Shown piece after piece: positions 25,282 through 34,959 of a DNA stretch of 64,000 nucleotides. Below the pieces are notes generated by a model that saw only the letters and a program-made list of their open reading frames with translations, did no database searches and was not told the origin of the DNA. A program made the position numbers and the translations under genes. This stretch comes from Chlorogloeopsis sp. ULAP01 (GTDB lineage Bacteria > Cyanobacteriota > Cyanobacteriia > Cyanobacteriales > Nostocaceae), in contig NZ_JAUDRH010000020.1 in assembly GCF_030381805.1 (NCBI RefSeq), positions 62,001-126,000 on the forward strand, given 5' to 3'. The first letter of the stretch is position 1. Every line of letters starts with the position of its first letter.

Positions 25282-25872
25282 TTATTTGAGATACCCCCAA
25301 AGTCTTTCCATCAAATTAACATCCAGAGAATTTTGTAACTGCTTATTTTCAGTACATAAGTTATTATCAACTGGAAAAATCAGGCGATCGCGATCACAAA
25401 AAGTTTTTTTAAAACCTTTTAGTTTTCGCCTTTTTTGTTTACGGTTATGAAGATATGTCATTTTCAGTTTTACTTGCAATTTGTAAACGGTTACATCTTG
25501 CGCTTGCACTCCGAAAATGCTATCAAACCATTGTTGTAATTGGTTATACCTTTGAATTTTTCCCTCTGACTGTTTAATTTGTTTATTAGAGTTTTCAACT
25601 GTACAATTCAATATTTTCCCTACTTTCAATAGACTATTTTGAGACTTTATTACTAAGGTAATTCCTCCCTCTTGGTAGTCTGCCAACCACCTTTGGATTG
25701 TGGATCTGTCTCTGCCGAGTATCTTTGCTATTGCCTTCACACTCATACCCTCTGTTTTGATCAGGTAAAGTGCTTGAATGCGTTCTTTGAGTCGCAGATT
25801 TTTCTGTTGGCGCAACAGCACCTCTAATGTCTCTGCACTCTCATTTATTTGAACTTGGGTAACACATACCAT
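25282..25872 (-). pseudogene. decayed IS630-type transposase
   Basis: 196 aa remain. The N-terminal homeodomain-like HTH is intact (MSVKAIAKILGRDRSTIQRW LADYQEGG), and the middle keeps a LQQWFDSIFGV segment typical of IS630 transposases. The DDE catalytic region is missing. Only a terminal NLMERLWGYLK, the usual motif near the catalytic Glu, survives after a garbled stretch. This is a large internal deletion, so it cannot transpose. I did not find the terminal inverted repeats. It marks the distal end of the polysaccharide block. Confidence 0.7.
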
Positions 25873-26015
25873 TATTTTTCACTCATGCAATCTCTTCTAC
25901 CATTTACCGTTTACCTTTTTTCAAAGTGGTATGGTAGTTCATTTTTTTGAAAAAATGTCTTGGAATCGTTGACACGAATATTATTAAATTTGAGACAAGA
26001 TAAACTAACTATGTC

Positions 26016-28232
26016 TCACCAAAGACTGAGATTGCCAACTCTTACTGCTTTAGGAACCTCGCTATCTTGAGCTTGAGAGTAGAATTCATTAGCAAGATAT
26101 AAGCGGCTGTAGGGTTCATTGTAAGCATGAACTCCATTTACTACTAGTCCTAAAACATTTTGACCCGATTTGTTTAAAAACTCCTTCGCAAATAAACCGC
26201 TAGCATAATCAACAACCCCAGGACGAGCTACAAATAAAACACCATCAGCCATATGTCCTAAAGTAGCAGCGTCAGCAGCAACTGTTAAAGAAGGAGCATC
26301 AATAATCACAAAATCATAGTTGCTAGTAAAGTTTTCTATCAATGCAGCCATTTTTTTGGAATCGAGGAGGGAGGCAGGAGAGGGAGGTACCACCCCAGCA
26401 CTAAGAACATCCAAATTTTCCATCACGGGTTTGACAGCCGTTGTCAATTGTGCTTCTTTAACAATGACATTGCTCAATCCTTCATGATTTGGTAATTCCC
26501 AAATATGATGCTGAACCGGGCGGTGTAAATCTCCATCTATCAGCAAAACTTTACGCTCCATCTGCGCCATTGCGATCGCTAAATTGGCAGCTACCGTTGA
26601 CTTACCTTCTGTAGGCACAGAACTCGTCACAACGATAACTTTTAGTTCTTTATCAGCACTTATAAACTTGAGATTAGCCCGCAGCATTCGGAAAGCTTCA
26701 CTAATAGGCGATCGAGGGGCATTGCGAACTACAAGCCTTTGGTTGTAAACCTCCGGTTCTTTCTTATTACGCAGAGGTTTTTTCGACTTATTAAATGAAG
26801 GAATCACCCCCAACAAAGTAAATCCAAACAATTCCTGTGCTTGTTGAACAGTCCGAATCGATTTATCCCTGGCTTCTAAGATATACACAGCAGCCACAGC
26901 AGCCATACTAGCCAATACACCTGCACCCAGGTACAACACTATCGGAGAAGACATCGGTTCTTCTGGAACTTCAGCTTTGGTGATAATGCTGGCATTACCC
27001 ACATTTTGATTTTCAGCAATCCGACTTTCTTGTAATTTTTGTAGCAACAGTGAGTAGGTAGTTTGCGCTGCTTCTACTTTACGTTCTAACTGCCGTTGTA
27101 TTTGTTCCAATCTTGGCAGATTATTCAGTCTTTGCCTGTAACCAGTTAGTAAATTAGATAAAGTAGTTGCTTGATTTGCTAATCCCAGACGATTTGCTTC
27201 TAATTCTGCCAGTCTTTCAGATAGTCGTTGTTTCATTTCTCCAAGTTGCAAGTTTGTATTTGGTTGTGGTTGATTACCTCCTCCCACTTGTTGAATTCGT
27301 TTTTGCATTAGTCCATTTAAAGACTGGATTTTTTCTTCTAAATCTATAATAAATGGATGGGTGTCTTGCAAAACTGTGCGCCTAGATGCGAGTTGCGTCT
27401 CTAACAATTGAATTTCTCTGAGTACATCTTGTACCCCTGGTGTTTGACTCAAGGAAGTCGTCGCTAGTGCCTGTTGAGAGTCCATTTCTAATTGTTTGCG
27501 CACTTGTTGAGATTGTGCTTCAACATTGGCAAATTCAGATTGAACTGTGTTAATTTCCTGTTGTAATTCTGCAATCACTCCTACTGCTCTGGTTGCTTCT
27601 TCTTCTAGAGAAACAACTTTGTACTTTTCTTTAAACTTCGCTAATTCTGCTTCGGCATTGCGAACAACAAATTCTGCATTTGGTAGTTGTTTTTCAATAA
27701 ACTTGCGGGCTGCTGATGCTTCGGCTCTTAATGAAGATACATTTTGCTCTAAATAGTTATCCATCAAATTATTAACAACCTGTGTAGCTATCTCTGGATG
27801 TTTATCCTGATAGGTAATTTGGATAACATCGGCTCCTTTGACATCTTTTACAGTCAGCCGTTTCAAAAAATCTTTGGGTTTTAAGATATCTCCTTTGTTA
27901 TCTTGTAAGTCAAGTTCTCTAATAGTTTTTTGGATTACAGGTAGAGAAGTTATGACTTCCGCTTCTGTTTTGAGAGGATTAGTTTGAGTATCACGTCCGA
28001 CTGTCTCTAATGTACTTATTTCTCTTCCTACTCCTGTGAGAACCGACGTAGTATTTGTTCTTTGGAACCGTAACTTTCCTTCTGCTAAATAAGTAGGCTT
28101 TTTGAAAATAGTTAAAGCGATAGCAGCAATCAGGAAAGTAGGTAAAAATATATTTAAAGCAGGAACCCAACGCTGTTTTAAAATTTGATAATATTTCACT
28201 AACGGCGAAGATTTTTCTTGAGTTTCTATCAT
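26016..28232 (-). CDS. Wzc/BY-kinase type polysaccharide chain-length and tyrosine autokinase
   Basis: 738 aa. An N-terminal Wzz domain starts with a membrane helix (about 27-45), then a long coiled-coil periplasmic region (170-400), a second helix (about 430), and a C-terminal kinase. Kinase motifs: Walker A TSSVPTEGKSTVAANLA, Walker A' VLLIDGDLHRP, Walker B FVIIDAPS. The C-terminal tail has several tyrosines (AYNEPYSRLYLANEFYSQ) that can be autophosphorylated. It sets polymer length and export with a Wza-type outer-membrane channel, which is not in the window. It is the last gene of the operon. Confidence 0.9.
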   Translation of the reverse strand: MIETQEKSSPLVKYYQILKQRWVPALNIFLPTFLIAAIALTIFKKPTYLAEGKLRFQRTNTTSVLTGVGREISTLETVGRDTQTNPLKTEAEVITSLPVIQKTIRELDLQDNKGDILKPKDFLKRLTVKDVKGADVIQITYQDKHPEIATQVVNNLMDNYLEQNVSSLRAEASAARKFIEKQLPNAEFVVRNAEAELAKFKEKYKVVSLEEEATRAVGVIAELQQEINTVQSEFANVEAQSQQVRKQLEMDSQQALATTSLSQTPGVQDVLREIQLLETQLASRRTVLQDTHPFIIDLEEKIQSLNGLMQKRIQQVGGGNQPQPNTNLQLGEMKQRLSERLAELEANRLGLANQATTLSNLLTGYRQRLNNLPRLEQIQRQLERKVEAAQTTYSLLLQKLQESRIAENQNVGNASIITKAEVPEEPMSSPIVLYLGAGVLASMAAVAAVYILEARDKSIRTVQQAQELFGFTLLGVIPSFNKSKKPLRNKKEPEVYNQRLVVRNAPRSPISEAFRMLRANLKFISADKELKVIVVTSSVPTEGKSTVAANLAIAMAQMERKVLLIDGDLHRPVQHHIWELPNHEGLSNVIVKEAQLTTAVKPVMENLDVLSAGVVPPSPASLLDSKKMAALIENFTSNYDFVIIDAPSLTVAADAATLGHMADGVLFVARPGVVDYASGLFAKEFLNKSGQNVLGLVVNGVHAYNEPYSRLYLANEFYSQAQDSEVPKAVRVGNLSLW

Positions 28233-28286
28233 CTATTTGCTCCTTTTAATAGACTGAATTAATATTGAATTATGAGGTTTTAATAC

Positions 28287-29447
28287 TTAGAAAATTAATA
28301 ATGGTTCTGTTTTCTTAGAAACATAGTGAACAGCAATGATGCTATCAATCACTCGCTGCAAATCATCATCTGTGAGATTAGAACCAGAAGGTAAGCAAAG
28401 ACCATGTGTAAATAAATCTTCTGCCACTGCACCACCAATACATTCACATTCAGCAAACACAGGCTGGAGATGCAAAGGCTTCCAAACTGGGCGTGATTCT
28501 ATTTGCCCTGTTTGCAGGGCAAGGCGCACTTGTTCTCTATCTGCACCAAAAGCTTTAGGGTCTATCGTCAAGCAGGTTAGCCAACGAGTAGCACATCCAT
28601 AATTTGCTTCCGGCATAAGTTCTATTCCTGGTAAATTTCCCAAGCAAGAAGCGTAAATTCTAAAGTTGCGTTGTCTAGAGGCAACCCGTTGTTTTAAAAC
28701 ACGCAACTGCCCTCGCCCAATACCTGCTGAAACGTTACTGAGGCGGTAGTTGTAGCCAACTTCCGAATGTTGGTAATGGGGAGCAGGATCGCGTGCTTGA
28801 GTTGCCAAGAAACGAGCTTTTGTCACTAACTGCTCCTCAGGGGAAACCAGCATCCCCCCACCGGAAGTAGTGATGATTTTATTGCCGTTGAAAGAGTAGA
28901 TACCAATACGTCCAAAAGTGCCGGGAGAGCGTCCTTTATAAGTGGCACCTAATGCCTCTGCCGCATCTTCAATCAGAGGAATATTATATTGATTGCAAGC
29001 ATTGAGAATCGGATCAATATCTGCACTTTGACCGTACAAATGTACAACTACAACTGCTTTGGGTAACTTGCCAATCCGGGCGCGCTTCTGTAGTGCTTCA
29101 CACAGCAAGTTAGGATTCATGTTCCAAGAAGTGCGATCGCTATCAATAAATACAGGTTTTGCTCCTAGATAAACAATTGGGTTGGCACTAGCAGCAAAAG
29201 TCAAGGTTGAGCAAAAAACTTCATCCCCACGTTCTACACCGACTAATTGCAGAGCTAAGTGCAAAGCTGCTGTGCCAGAAGCCAATGCCGCAGCATAGCC
29301 AGCACCTGTAACTTGACAAAATTCCTTTTCAAAGGCATCTATATGTGGGCCAACAGGTGCAATCCAGTTAGTATCAAAGGCCTCTTTGACAAATTCTAGT
29401 TCGCGATCGCCTATGTGAGGAGTTGAAAGCAGAATTGTTTTTTTCAT
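28287..29447 (-). CDS. DegT/DnrJ/EryC1 family aminotransferase
   Basis: 386 aa, standard length. ALASGTAALHLALQLVGVER, the catalytic pocket IEDAAEALGATYKG, and the PLP lysine in YSFNGNKIITTSGGG are all present. These enzymes transfer an amino group, usually from Glu, to a keto-sugar nucleotide. With the 4,6-dehydratase at 45.1 kb in the same operon it would yield a 4-amino-4,6-dideoxy sugar, as in bacillosamine synthesis (inference). It lies 15 nt after the FemAB-like gene. Confidence 0.9.
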   Translation of the reverse strand: MKKTILLSTPHIGDRELEFVKEAFDTNWIAPVGPHIDAFEKEFCQVTGAGYAAALASGTAALHLALQLVGVERGDEVFCSTLTFAASANPIVYLGAKPVFIDSDRTSWNMNPNLLCEALQKRARIGKLPKAVVVVHLYGQSADIDPILNACNQYNIPLIEDAAEALGATYKGRSPGTFGRIGIYSFNGNKIITTSGGGMLVSPEEQLVTKARFLATQARDPAPHYQHSEVGYNYRLSNVSAGIGRGQLRVLKQRVASRQRNFRIYASCLGNLPGIELMPEANYGCATRWLTCLTIDPKAFGADREQVRLALQTGQIESRPVWKPLHLQPVFAECECIGGAVAEDLFTHGLCLPSGSNLTDDDLQRVIDSIIAVHYVSKKTEPLLIF

Positions 29448-29461
29448 CTTATCTCTTCTTC

Positions 29462-30538
29462 TTAAGAACGATAGGCAGGGAAAAAATCTGATTTAAGTAA
29501 TTCTTCCGTCTGAATGTTTAAAGTTTTTGCCCGCAAGTCAACTAGATGGCGATATTTTTCTTCGTCTGTAATTAGCCGTAGTGTCGAGAAGATATGGCTT
29601 TGTTTAGAAAAACCTGCTTTGAAATGGTACAAACTATCTTGAGAACTTCCTACTCCACCACCCAGATGAAAAACTTGGTTACCACGTTCCTTTGCCCAGA
29701 ATCTAACATAGTCAAACATTAGCTTACTAGGAGCATCTTTCAAAAACCTTGTTTGTGTACAGCCGAGATGATACTGCACTATTCCACAGCATTCAGCAAA
29801 TAAACCTGCACAAGCTATTTGTTTATGAAATTCCACAATACAAAGATGAAGTCTATCTCCGAAAAAATCAGCGATATCTTCAAAGTATTTTTTCCCAAAA
29901 TAATAGAAGTCTTTAGCTTCTACTCGATTCATTGTTTCTTCATAAATTAGATTGAATTCATTGATGTATTTATGAAGAGGCATCATTTTAGCTCTAAAAC
30001 CAGAACGCTTGCATTTGTTGATTTTATTGCGGTGCGCTGGTCTTGTTTGATGCCAAATATCCTGAGCATTTAGTGTCAAATCAATAGCAACTGTCGTACC
30101 ACTTTCTTTCAAAATCTCATTGTTTATTTGCTTCAGATTTTGGTTAAGTATGGGATGAAGTCTGATAAATCCTGAACAAACTTGTTTATCCCGCAATACT
30201 TCTGTAAGTTTGCCTATTGCCAAGTTTAAAAACTCTGGAGTATTAGATGCTGCTTCATTTAATAAAAATCCAGGATAACCATAGGGCGAGACAATATCAA
30301 AAACTTCTGTTGTAAGCTCATCTTCAAATAAATCATCACATCGACGTAGTAAGTAAGGTAGAAAAAAGATTTTTTCCTCATCGACTATCACAATAGCCTC
30401 AGGAATCGATTTGGTTCTTTTCGACTCTAAATACACATACTCAGGCAAATGATAAATGTCATAACGGAGCTGTGCCAGAGTTTGTAACCACAAAGGATTA
30501 GTGATATCAATGACTTTAATATTCATGGTGAGGAGCAA
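29462..30538 (-). CDS. FemAB/GNAT-fold acyl- or aminoacyltransferase-like protein
   Basis: 358 aa. The C-terminal half carries the FemAB-type GNAT core: ACAGLFAECCGIVQYHLGC and FHLGGGVGSSQDSLYHFKAGF, the latter being a Gly-rich segment that closes the domain. FemAB-like proteins transfer amino acids from tRNA or acyl groups onto amino-bearing cell-envelope precursors. Here it adjoins a GNAT-like gene and an aminotransferase in a polysaccharide operon, so N-acylation or aminoacylation of an amino sugar is my inference. No signal peptide. Confidence 0.65.
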   Translation of the reverse strand: MLLTMNIKVIDITNPLWLQTLAQLRYDIYHLPEYVYLESKRTKSIPEAIVIVDEEKIFFLPYLLRRCDDLFEDELTTEVFDIVSPYGYPGFLLNEAASNTPEFLNLAIGKLTEVLRDKQVCSGFIRLHPILNQNLKQINNEILKESGTTVAIDLTLNAQDIWHQTRPAHRNKINKCKRSGFRAKMMPLHKYINEFNLIYEETMNRVEAKDFYYFGKKYFEDIADFFGDRLHLCIVEFHKQIACAGLFAECCGIVQYHLGCTQTRFLKDAPSKLMFDYVRFWAKERGNQVFHLGGGVGSSQDSLYHFKAGFSKQSHIFSTLRLITDEEKYRHLVDLRAKTLNIQTEELLKSDFFPAYRS

Positions 30539-30550
30539 AAATTTCTATGT

Positions 30551-31420
30551 TTACTTCCGTTCTTTCCGTCCTGTTAAGCGATAATATTTGTGTGGATATC
30601 GCCAGCGAATTACTTGGGCGATGATAGGATTTATTTGCACTCTAGCTGGAATATGCTCGACTGAAAAGCCTATTCCATCCTTAAAAATACAAAGCTTTTC
30701 ATCTTCAGGTGAGTGCAAACCATTGACAAGTTCATGGATTGTGTCAGAACGTTGGCAGGCTTGTACAAACTCAAATATTAACCCTAAGTTAATATTTGTT
30801 GTTATTGCCTCCGTTGAGATATAAAGATGCTCGAAATAAGCAGTTCCACTGACAGCATATCCGGAAATATAGCCTCCCAATTTATCACCAATCAGACCTA
30901 CCAGTATTAATCGGCGCTTAGTATCTATGTAGTTTGTCAATCTGGTAAGATATTCTGTTTTTGACGGTGCTTGCAAATATTCTGTTCGTTTTGCGGCTGA
31001 AAGAACAACTTCATATCCTTGCTCTTGCAGTAAATTTGGACAAGTTAACTGGAAAATATTTACTTTCTTTTGACACTGACGCAGATGTTTCCTACGATTT
31101 GCTGACAAGATGTGCAAACCATAGTTTTGAAGATTAGATAACAAGTGAACAGGTATTGAGCCATTGGCTGCTGTGGCATTTTTGTTGTACAAAGCTGCCC
31201 TAAATCCCCAAGAAAATGACACTGGGCAAGTTGCCTGCTCCGCACTCAAGCGAGCAAGCCAATGAAGGGGTTCATAAAAACCCGTAATTGACTGGTGCCA
31301 GTAACAACCCTGATGGTAAATAACCTGCTTTCCCTGCTCTATTTGCCAGTTTGCAAATTCTTCTTCCGTCATAGAATTGAGGACAGCTTCTGTAACATTC
31401 AGCATTTGTATAGAACTCAT
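30551..31420 (-). CDS. GNAT-like transferase, function unknown
   Basis: 289 aa. The centre (about 150-240) looks like a GNAT acyltransferase: RRLILVGLIGDKLGGYISGYAVSGTAYFEHLYISTEA gives the beta4-beta5 core, followed by a helix. The N-terminal 110 residues are rich in Trp/Tyr and unrecognised. A central RRKHLRQCQKKV helix may contact a phosphate. It pairs with the FemAB-like gene 12 nt downstream, and the two could act in sequence. I would call it only a fold-level match. Confidence 0.5.
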   Translation of the reverse strand: MSSIQMLNVTEAVLNSMTEEEFANWQIEQGKQVIYHQGCYWHQSITGFYEPLHWLARLSAEQATCPVSFSWGFRAALYNKNATAANGSIPVHLLSNLQNYGLHILSANRRKHLRQCQKKVNIFQLTCPNLLQEQGYEVVLSAAKRTEYLQAPSKTEYLTRLTNYIDTKRRLILVGLIGDKLGGYISGYAVSGTAYFEHLYISTEAITTNINLGLIFEFVQACQRSDTIHELVNGLHSPEDEKLCIFKDGIGFSVEHIPARVQINPIIAQVIRWRYPHKYYRLTGRKERK

Positions 31421-31459
31421 TAGCTGTACTTCTTTACTTTTGTGATTGAATTTGAGTGT

Positions 31460-32467
31460 TTATGCAACCACGGTATTGACAAGTCCTAAATTATTTGTGA
31501 ATAGCTCAAGTTGCTCTGGTTCAACTATAATTTCATTCCAATACTTAAACATAGCGATCGCTCGTACTTGAGGCACCGGAATCGGCTTACCCAGAACATA
31601 ATGTTTGATGAGATAGTCCACCGAGTTGAATCCAGCATGAGCGCGCAAAGGAGATGTGCCAGAGAAACGGGCATTGATCTCAAAAATTTTAGGAATTCCT
31701 TGATCAACTCGAAATTGAAAATTTAAAGGACCAACCCCATCAAGTTGTTCTGCAATCTTAGCTAGTAAAGAATTGAAAGGAGCATCAGGTTCGACATAAG
31801 CGCGATAAGTATTACCATCCCGTAGTTCGCGCCTCATGGTGACTACTGCCTTAACAACTCCCTCCATGTCTACCACCACGCCACTGGTATACTCTTGATT
31901 AGCAGTAGCAACACATTCTTGAATGATAGGATTCTCCACACAACACAATGCTTGATTTAATTCTTCCTCATTCTTGACAAGGTGAACACCAATAGAGCGA
32001 GCACCAATCCGAGGTTTAACAATTAACGGAAAATCACATTCCCGCAACAGATCGTAAATTCCGTTAGGCAACACAGATTTGGGATAAGGAAATCCATTTT
32101 CCAGGAGAAACTTATATGTCAACCATTTATCATCAGCAATTTGGATAACATGGGGTGGGCTAACAATGACTCGTGTTTTATACCGAGATTCCAGTTCTAG
32201 TTTGTTTTGAGCGTATATCATCAGTTCTGTATCTGTACCAATCAAGACGACATCAGGTTTTTCACGCTCAAGAATACAGCAGACTACATCTAAATAAGAT
32301 GGATTACTCGCAAGGGGAACTAAATATGCTTGATCTGCCCAATACAACCCAACAGAGCGAGGATCGGGATCTACTGCAATAATATGGTAAGGAATGTCAG
32401 ACATCCGTAGGCACTTGATAATGCCTTGACCTAACAAAGCACCGGCTCCAGTTACTAAGACTTTCAT
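31460..32467 (-). CDS. ATP-grasp enzyme
   Basis: 335 aa from ATG 32467, whose codon overlaps the stop of the PHP gene (ATGA, translational coupling). An earlier frame at 32506 is disfavoured for that reason. The N-terminal Rossmann-like pre-ATP-grasp domain is MKVLVTGAGALLGQGIIKCL. The ATP-grasp lysines and loop lie in FPLIVKPRIGARSIGVHLV, and the Mg-binding FQFRVDQGIPKIFEINARFSG holds the expected Glu/Asn pair. It most resembles carbamoyl-phosphate-synthase-like ligases that join a carboxylate to an amine. It is likely to form an amide on a polysaccharide precursor (inference). Confidence 0.8.
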   Translation of the reverse strand: MKVLVTGAGALLGQGIIKCLRMSDIPYHIIAVDPDPRSVGLYWADQAYLVPLASNPSYLDVVCCILEREKPDVVLIGTDTELMIYAQNKLELESRYKTRVIVSPPHVIQIADDKWLTYKFLLENGFPYPKSVLPNGIYDLLRECDFPLIVKPRIGARSIGVHLVKNEEELNQALCCVENPIIQECVATANQEYTSGVVVDMEGVVKAVVTMRRELRDGNTYRAYVEPDAPFNSLLAKIAEQLDGVGPLNFQFRVDQGIPKIFEINARFSGTSPLRAHAGFNSVDYLIKHYVLGKPIPVPQVRAIAMFKYWNEIIVEPEQLELFTNNLGLVNTVVA

Positions 32468-33225
32468 GGCGTTGCAACTCCTAATTCGTGTAATTGATCT
32501 CGACAATTAGCCAGTTGTTCAAGACGATGTACATCTGAACCAATAGAAACATAAGGATTAACTTCTGCACATAACTCTAAGAAATGGTGTAAATTACGCA
32601 GGTAATACGTATTAATTTCTATAGCAATTCCTCGTTCTAAGCTAACTTTCATTAACTCGCGCATTAACTCTGCCGGAAACTCATCATGAAGCCTAGAATA
32701 CATACCACCCGGATGAGCTAACACATCTATAGGAGCAAATTTCAGCAAGCCAAGAGCTAGTTCAAATTCAATTCGGATAAACTCCTCTGGCGTCAACCCA
32801 GACACATTGATATATCCTCCTTGTCCATTGGGAAAGCGGTGAACGCTACCTAATACCAAATCACATTCAGCCAGAATTTCTTCTGAGACATCAAATTCAC
32901 CATTGGTATCAAGAGCCTTCGCTTCACAACCAACTAGCACCCGAAGTTGAGGATGAACCTCTGCATACGATCTGACTTCTTGTACAAACTCTGAAAACCA
33001 ATTTGTACTTTTGCGAACATGCTCTGTAAAAGCTACACAACTCAAACCTTTTTGAACAGACAACTCTAGGATGTCTGAAACTCTGGCTTTGCCATCTGTC
33101 CAAGTAGTGTGCATATGTAGATCGCAATTGATATCAGACCATTGCAAGTCAAGAAAACGTCTAAATTGATACGGTTTGTTAGGATTTTTAGTATCTGTAT
33201 TATTGGCGATCGCTACAGTTGTCAT
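32464..33225 (-). CDS. PHP-domain metal-dependent phosphoesterase
   Basis: 253 aa. The PHP motifs are visible: INCDLHMHTTWTDG (HxH), VAFTEHVRKS (EH), VGCEAKALDTNG (E), LAHPGGM (H) and IGSDVHRLEQL (DxH), all metal ligands in place. Members include histidinol phosphatases, polymerase-associated domains and the CpsB/Wzb-like tyrosine phosphatases of capsule operons. Its presence beside a BY-kinase operon makes the phosphatase role attractive, but its linkage to the ATP-grasp gene could mean a biosynthetic role instead. Confidence 0.8.
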   Translation of the reverse strand: MTTVAIANNTDTKNPNKPYQFRRFLDLQWSDINCDLHMHTTWTDGKARVSDILELSVQKGLSCVAFTEHVRKSTNWFSEFVQEVRSYAEVHPQLRVLVGCEAKALDTNGEFDVSEEILAECDLVLGSVHRFPNGQGGYINVSGLTPEEFIRIEFELALGLLKFAPIDVLAHPGGMYSRLHDEFPAELMRELMKVSLERGIAIEINTYYLRNLHHFLELCAEVNPYVSIGSDVHRLEQLANCRDQLHELGVATP

Positions 33226-33313
33226 TGCATTTGCTGTATATTACTTGATTGATTTTTTGTGTCACTTCAGACGATATTTTTGAGCTGATCGAGTTTGCGG
33301 TATTATGCTTCAG

Positions 33314-34264
33314 TTATGTATATAAGCGCTTAACCCACTGCCATTCCTGAGTTAAACCGTCCCTCAAGAAAACTTGCGGTTCATAACCCAAAATCATCCG
33401 CGCTTTGGATACATCGGCTGCCGTGTGACGAGCATCTCCCATTGCTTTTTCAATATGCTTCCTTTGTATGGAATGTCCGACAACTTCCTCAATTATGTTT
33501 AGGACTTGCGTTAACATCACTCTGCTACCGCCACCAATATTAAAGATTTTGCCCACAGCTTGGGGTGCCGTGGCGGCGGCTAAATTGGCTGCGACAACAT
33601 CACTGACAAAGGTAAAATCTCGTGTTTGCCGTCCATCACCATAGACAGGAATTGCCTCATTCTGTAAAATTGCTTTGAAAAACTTATGAAACGCCATGTC
33701 CGGACGCTGCCTGGGGCCATAAACTGTAAAGTAGCGTAAGGACACAAACGGCACGCCAAAATTTTTGTGATAAAGTCCACATAACCTTTCAGCTGCTAGT
33801 TTAGTAATCCCATAAGGGGAAACTGGTTTTGGACAAATTTCCTCATGAGTGGGTAGAGTTTCAGCATCACCATACACGCTGGAAGTAGAGGCAAACACCA
33901 ATCTTTTCAGATTCGGAGCCTCTTTTGCAGCTTCTAGCAAAACTTGTGTAGCGTTGATATTGCGTTCGGTGTAAGCATGGAAGCCTTGACCCCAGCTTGC
34001 TCTTACCCCAGCTTGTGCCGCCTGATGGTAAACAATATCAACATCTTTCAGAAGTGGTTGCCATTCCAAAAATTGAATATTGCCTTCGATGAGTGTGAAA
34101 CCAGGATGGCTCTGCAAGTGTGCAATATTCTTTTTCTTCAAGGTTGAAACATAGTAATCATTAAATTCATCAATACCTATTACTTCTTCTCCTTGTTTTA
34201 ACAATGCTTCGACTAAATGAGAGCCAATAAATCCTGCTGCTCCAGTAACGATACTTTTAGCCAT
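33314..34264 (-). CDS. NAD-dependent nucleotide-sugar epimerase
   Basis: 316 aa of the extended SDR family. The Rossmann motif is VTGAAGFIGSHLVEALL; FASTSSVYGDAETLP gives the catalytic Ser/Thr; SPYGITKLAAERL gives the YxxxK pair; LRYFTVYGPRQRPDMAFHKF is the substrate loop. The GIDEFNDYYVSTLKKKNI stretch, with its NDYY, resembles UDP-glucuronate epimerases more than GalE. It makes a sugar nucleotide for the polymer in the cytoplasm. Its gene is 18 nt after the PIG-L gene in operon order. Confidence 0.85.
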   Translation of the reverse strand: MAKSIVTGAAGFIGSHLVEALLKQGEEVIGIDEFNDYYVSTLKKKNIAHLQSHPGFTLIEGNIQFLEWQPLLKDVDIVYHQAAQAGVRASWGQGFHAYTERNINATQVLLEAAKEAPNLKRLVFASTSSVYGDAETLPTHEEICPKPVSPYGITKLAAERLCGLYHKNFGVPFVSLRYFTVYGPRQRPDMAFHKFFKAILQNEAIPVYGDGRQTRDFTFVSDVVAANLAAATAPQAVGKIFNIGGGSRVMLTQVLNIIEEVVGHSIQRKHIEKAMGDARHTAADVSKARMILGYEPQVFLRDGLTQEWQWVKRLYT

Positions 34265-34282
34265 AACTTTGGTACTGGTTAA

Positions 34283-34951
34283 TCAGATAACTTGTCGCAC
34301 TAGATAAAAAGCCTCGGCAGCAAAACGATTGACTGTGCTGCCGCGTAAAGTAGCTAATGCCCGCAATGTTTCCTCAGAACGCTCGTCGGGAAAAGGTTTA
34401 ACCTGTGAGGCATACATTTGCATAGCTGCCAATTTTGTCTCCAGGTAAGGAGAAATATCAACAAAAACGTTAGGAACAAAGTTAGTTGTTAGATAAGGAG
34501 CGTGCCAGTTTGTTTCCGAGAGTGTTTCGTAAGCATATATTGTTTTTGGAGCATAAGGATTATTTGGTCTTGCTGCCACCAAAGACGATAAGAAAACTCT
34601 TTGGTGATCCATGTGAATATCACCATAAAAGGGAATAAAAAGCGTATCCGGTTGAAATTTTTTGATTAACTCAAAAAGTTGTCTGTTCACATCGCGATGG
34701 GGGACAGCATCTAATCTAGCTGCGGGGAATGAAAGAAATATAGTTTCTTTAACACCTAAAATATGATGCGCAGCTAAAGCCTCTTGGCGTCCTTTTTGAG
34801 TCATCTCCTCTGAATAATCTGGTGGACAACCTTTGGTCACGATCACTACATAAACTTCAGCTTCCTCAGCCGCAAATCGAGCTATTGTGCCTCCAACACC
34901 CAGCACTTCATCGTCAGGATGAGGTGCAATAACTAGTATCTTGTTGCTCAT
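34283..34951 (-). CDS. PIG-L/LmbE family deacetylase
   Basis: 222 aa from ATG 34951, which has GAGGAAAAC spaced well; a TTG at 34963 would overlap the upstream stop. The signature APHPDDEVLGVGGTIARFA carries the zinc Asp-Asp/His set, and GDIHMDHQRVF the second His-rich motif. The family removes acetyl from N-acetylglucosaminyl lipids or other GlcNAc conjugates, releasing a free amine. In this operon, a free amine would be a substrate for the nearby GNAT, FemAB and ATP-grasp enzymes. It starts 8 nt after the WbqC-like gene. Confidence 0.88.
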   Translation of the reverse strand: MSNKILVIAPHPDDEVLGVGGTIARFAAEEAEVYVVIVTKGCPPDYSEEMTQKGRQEALAAHHILGVKETIFLSFPAARLDAVPHRDVNRQLFELIKKFQPDTLFIPFYGDIHMDHQRVFLSSLVAARPNNPYAPKTIYAYETLSETNWHAPYLTTNFVPNVFVDISPYLETKLAAMQMYASQVKPFPDERSEETLRALATLRGSTVNRFAAEAFYLVRQVI

Positions 34952-34959
34952 AGTTTTCC

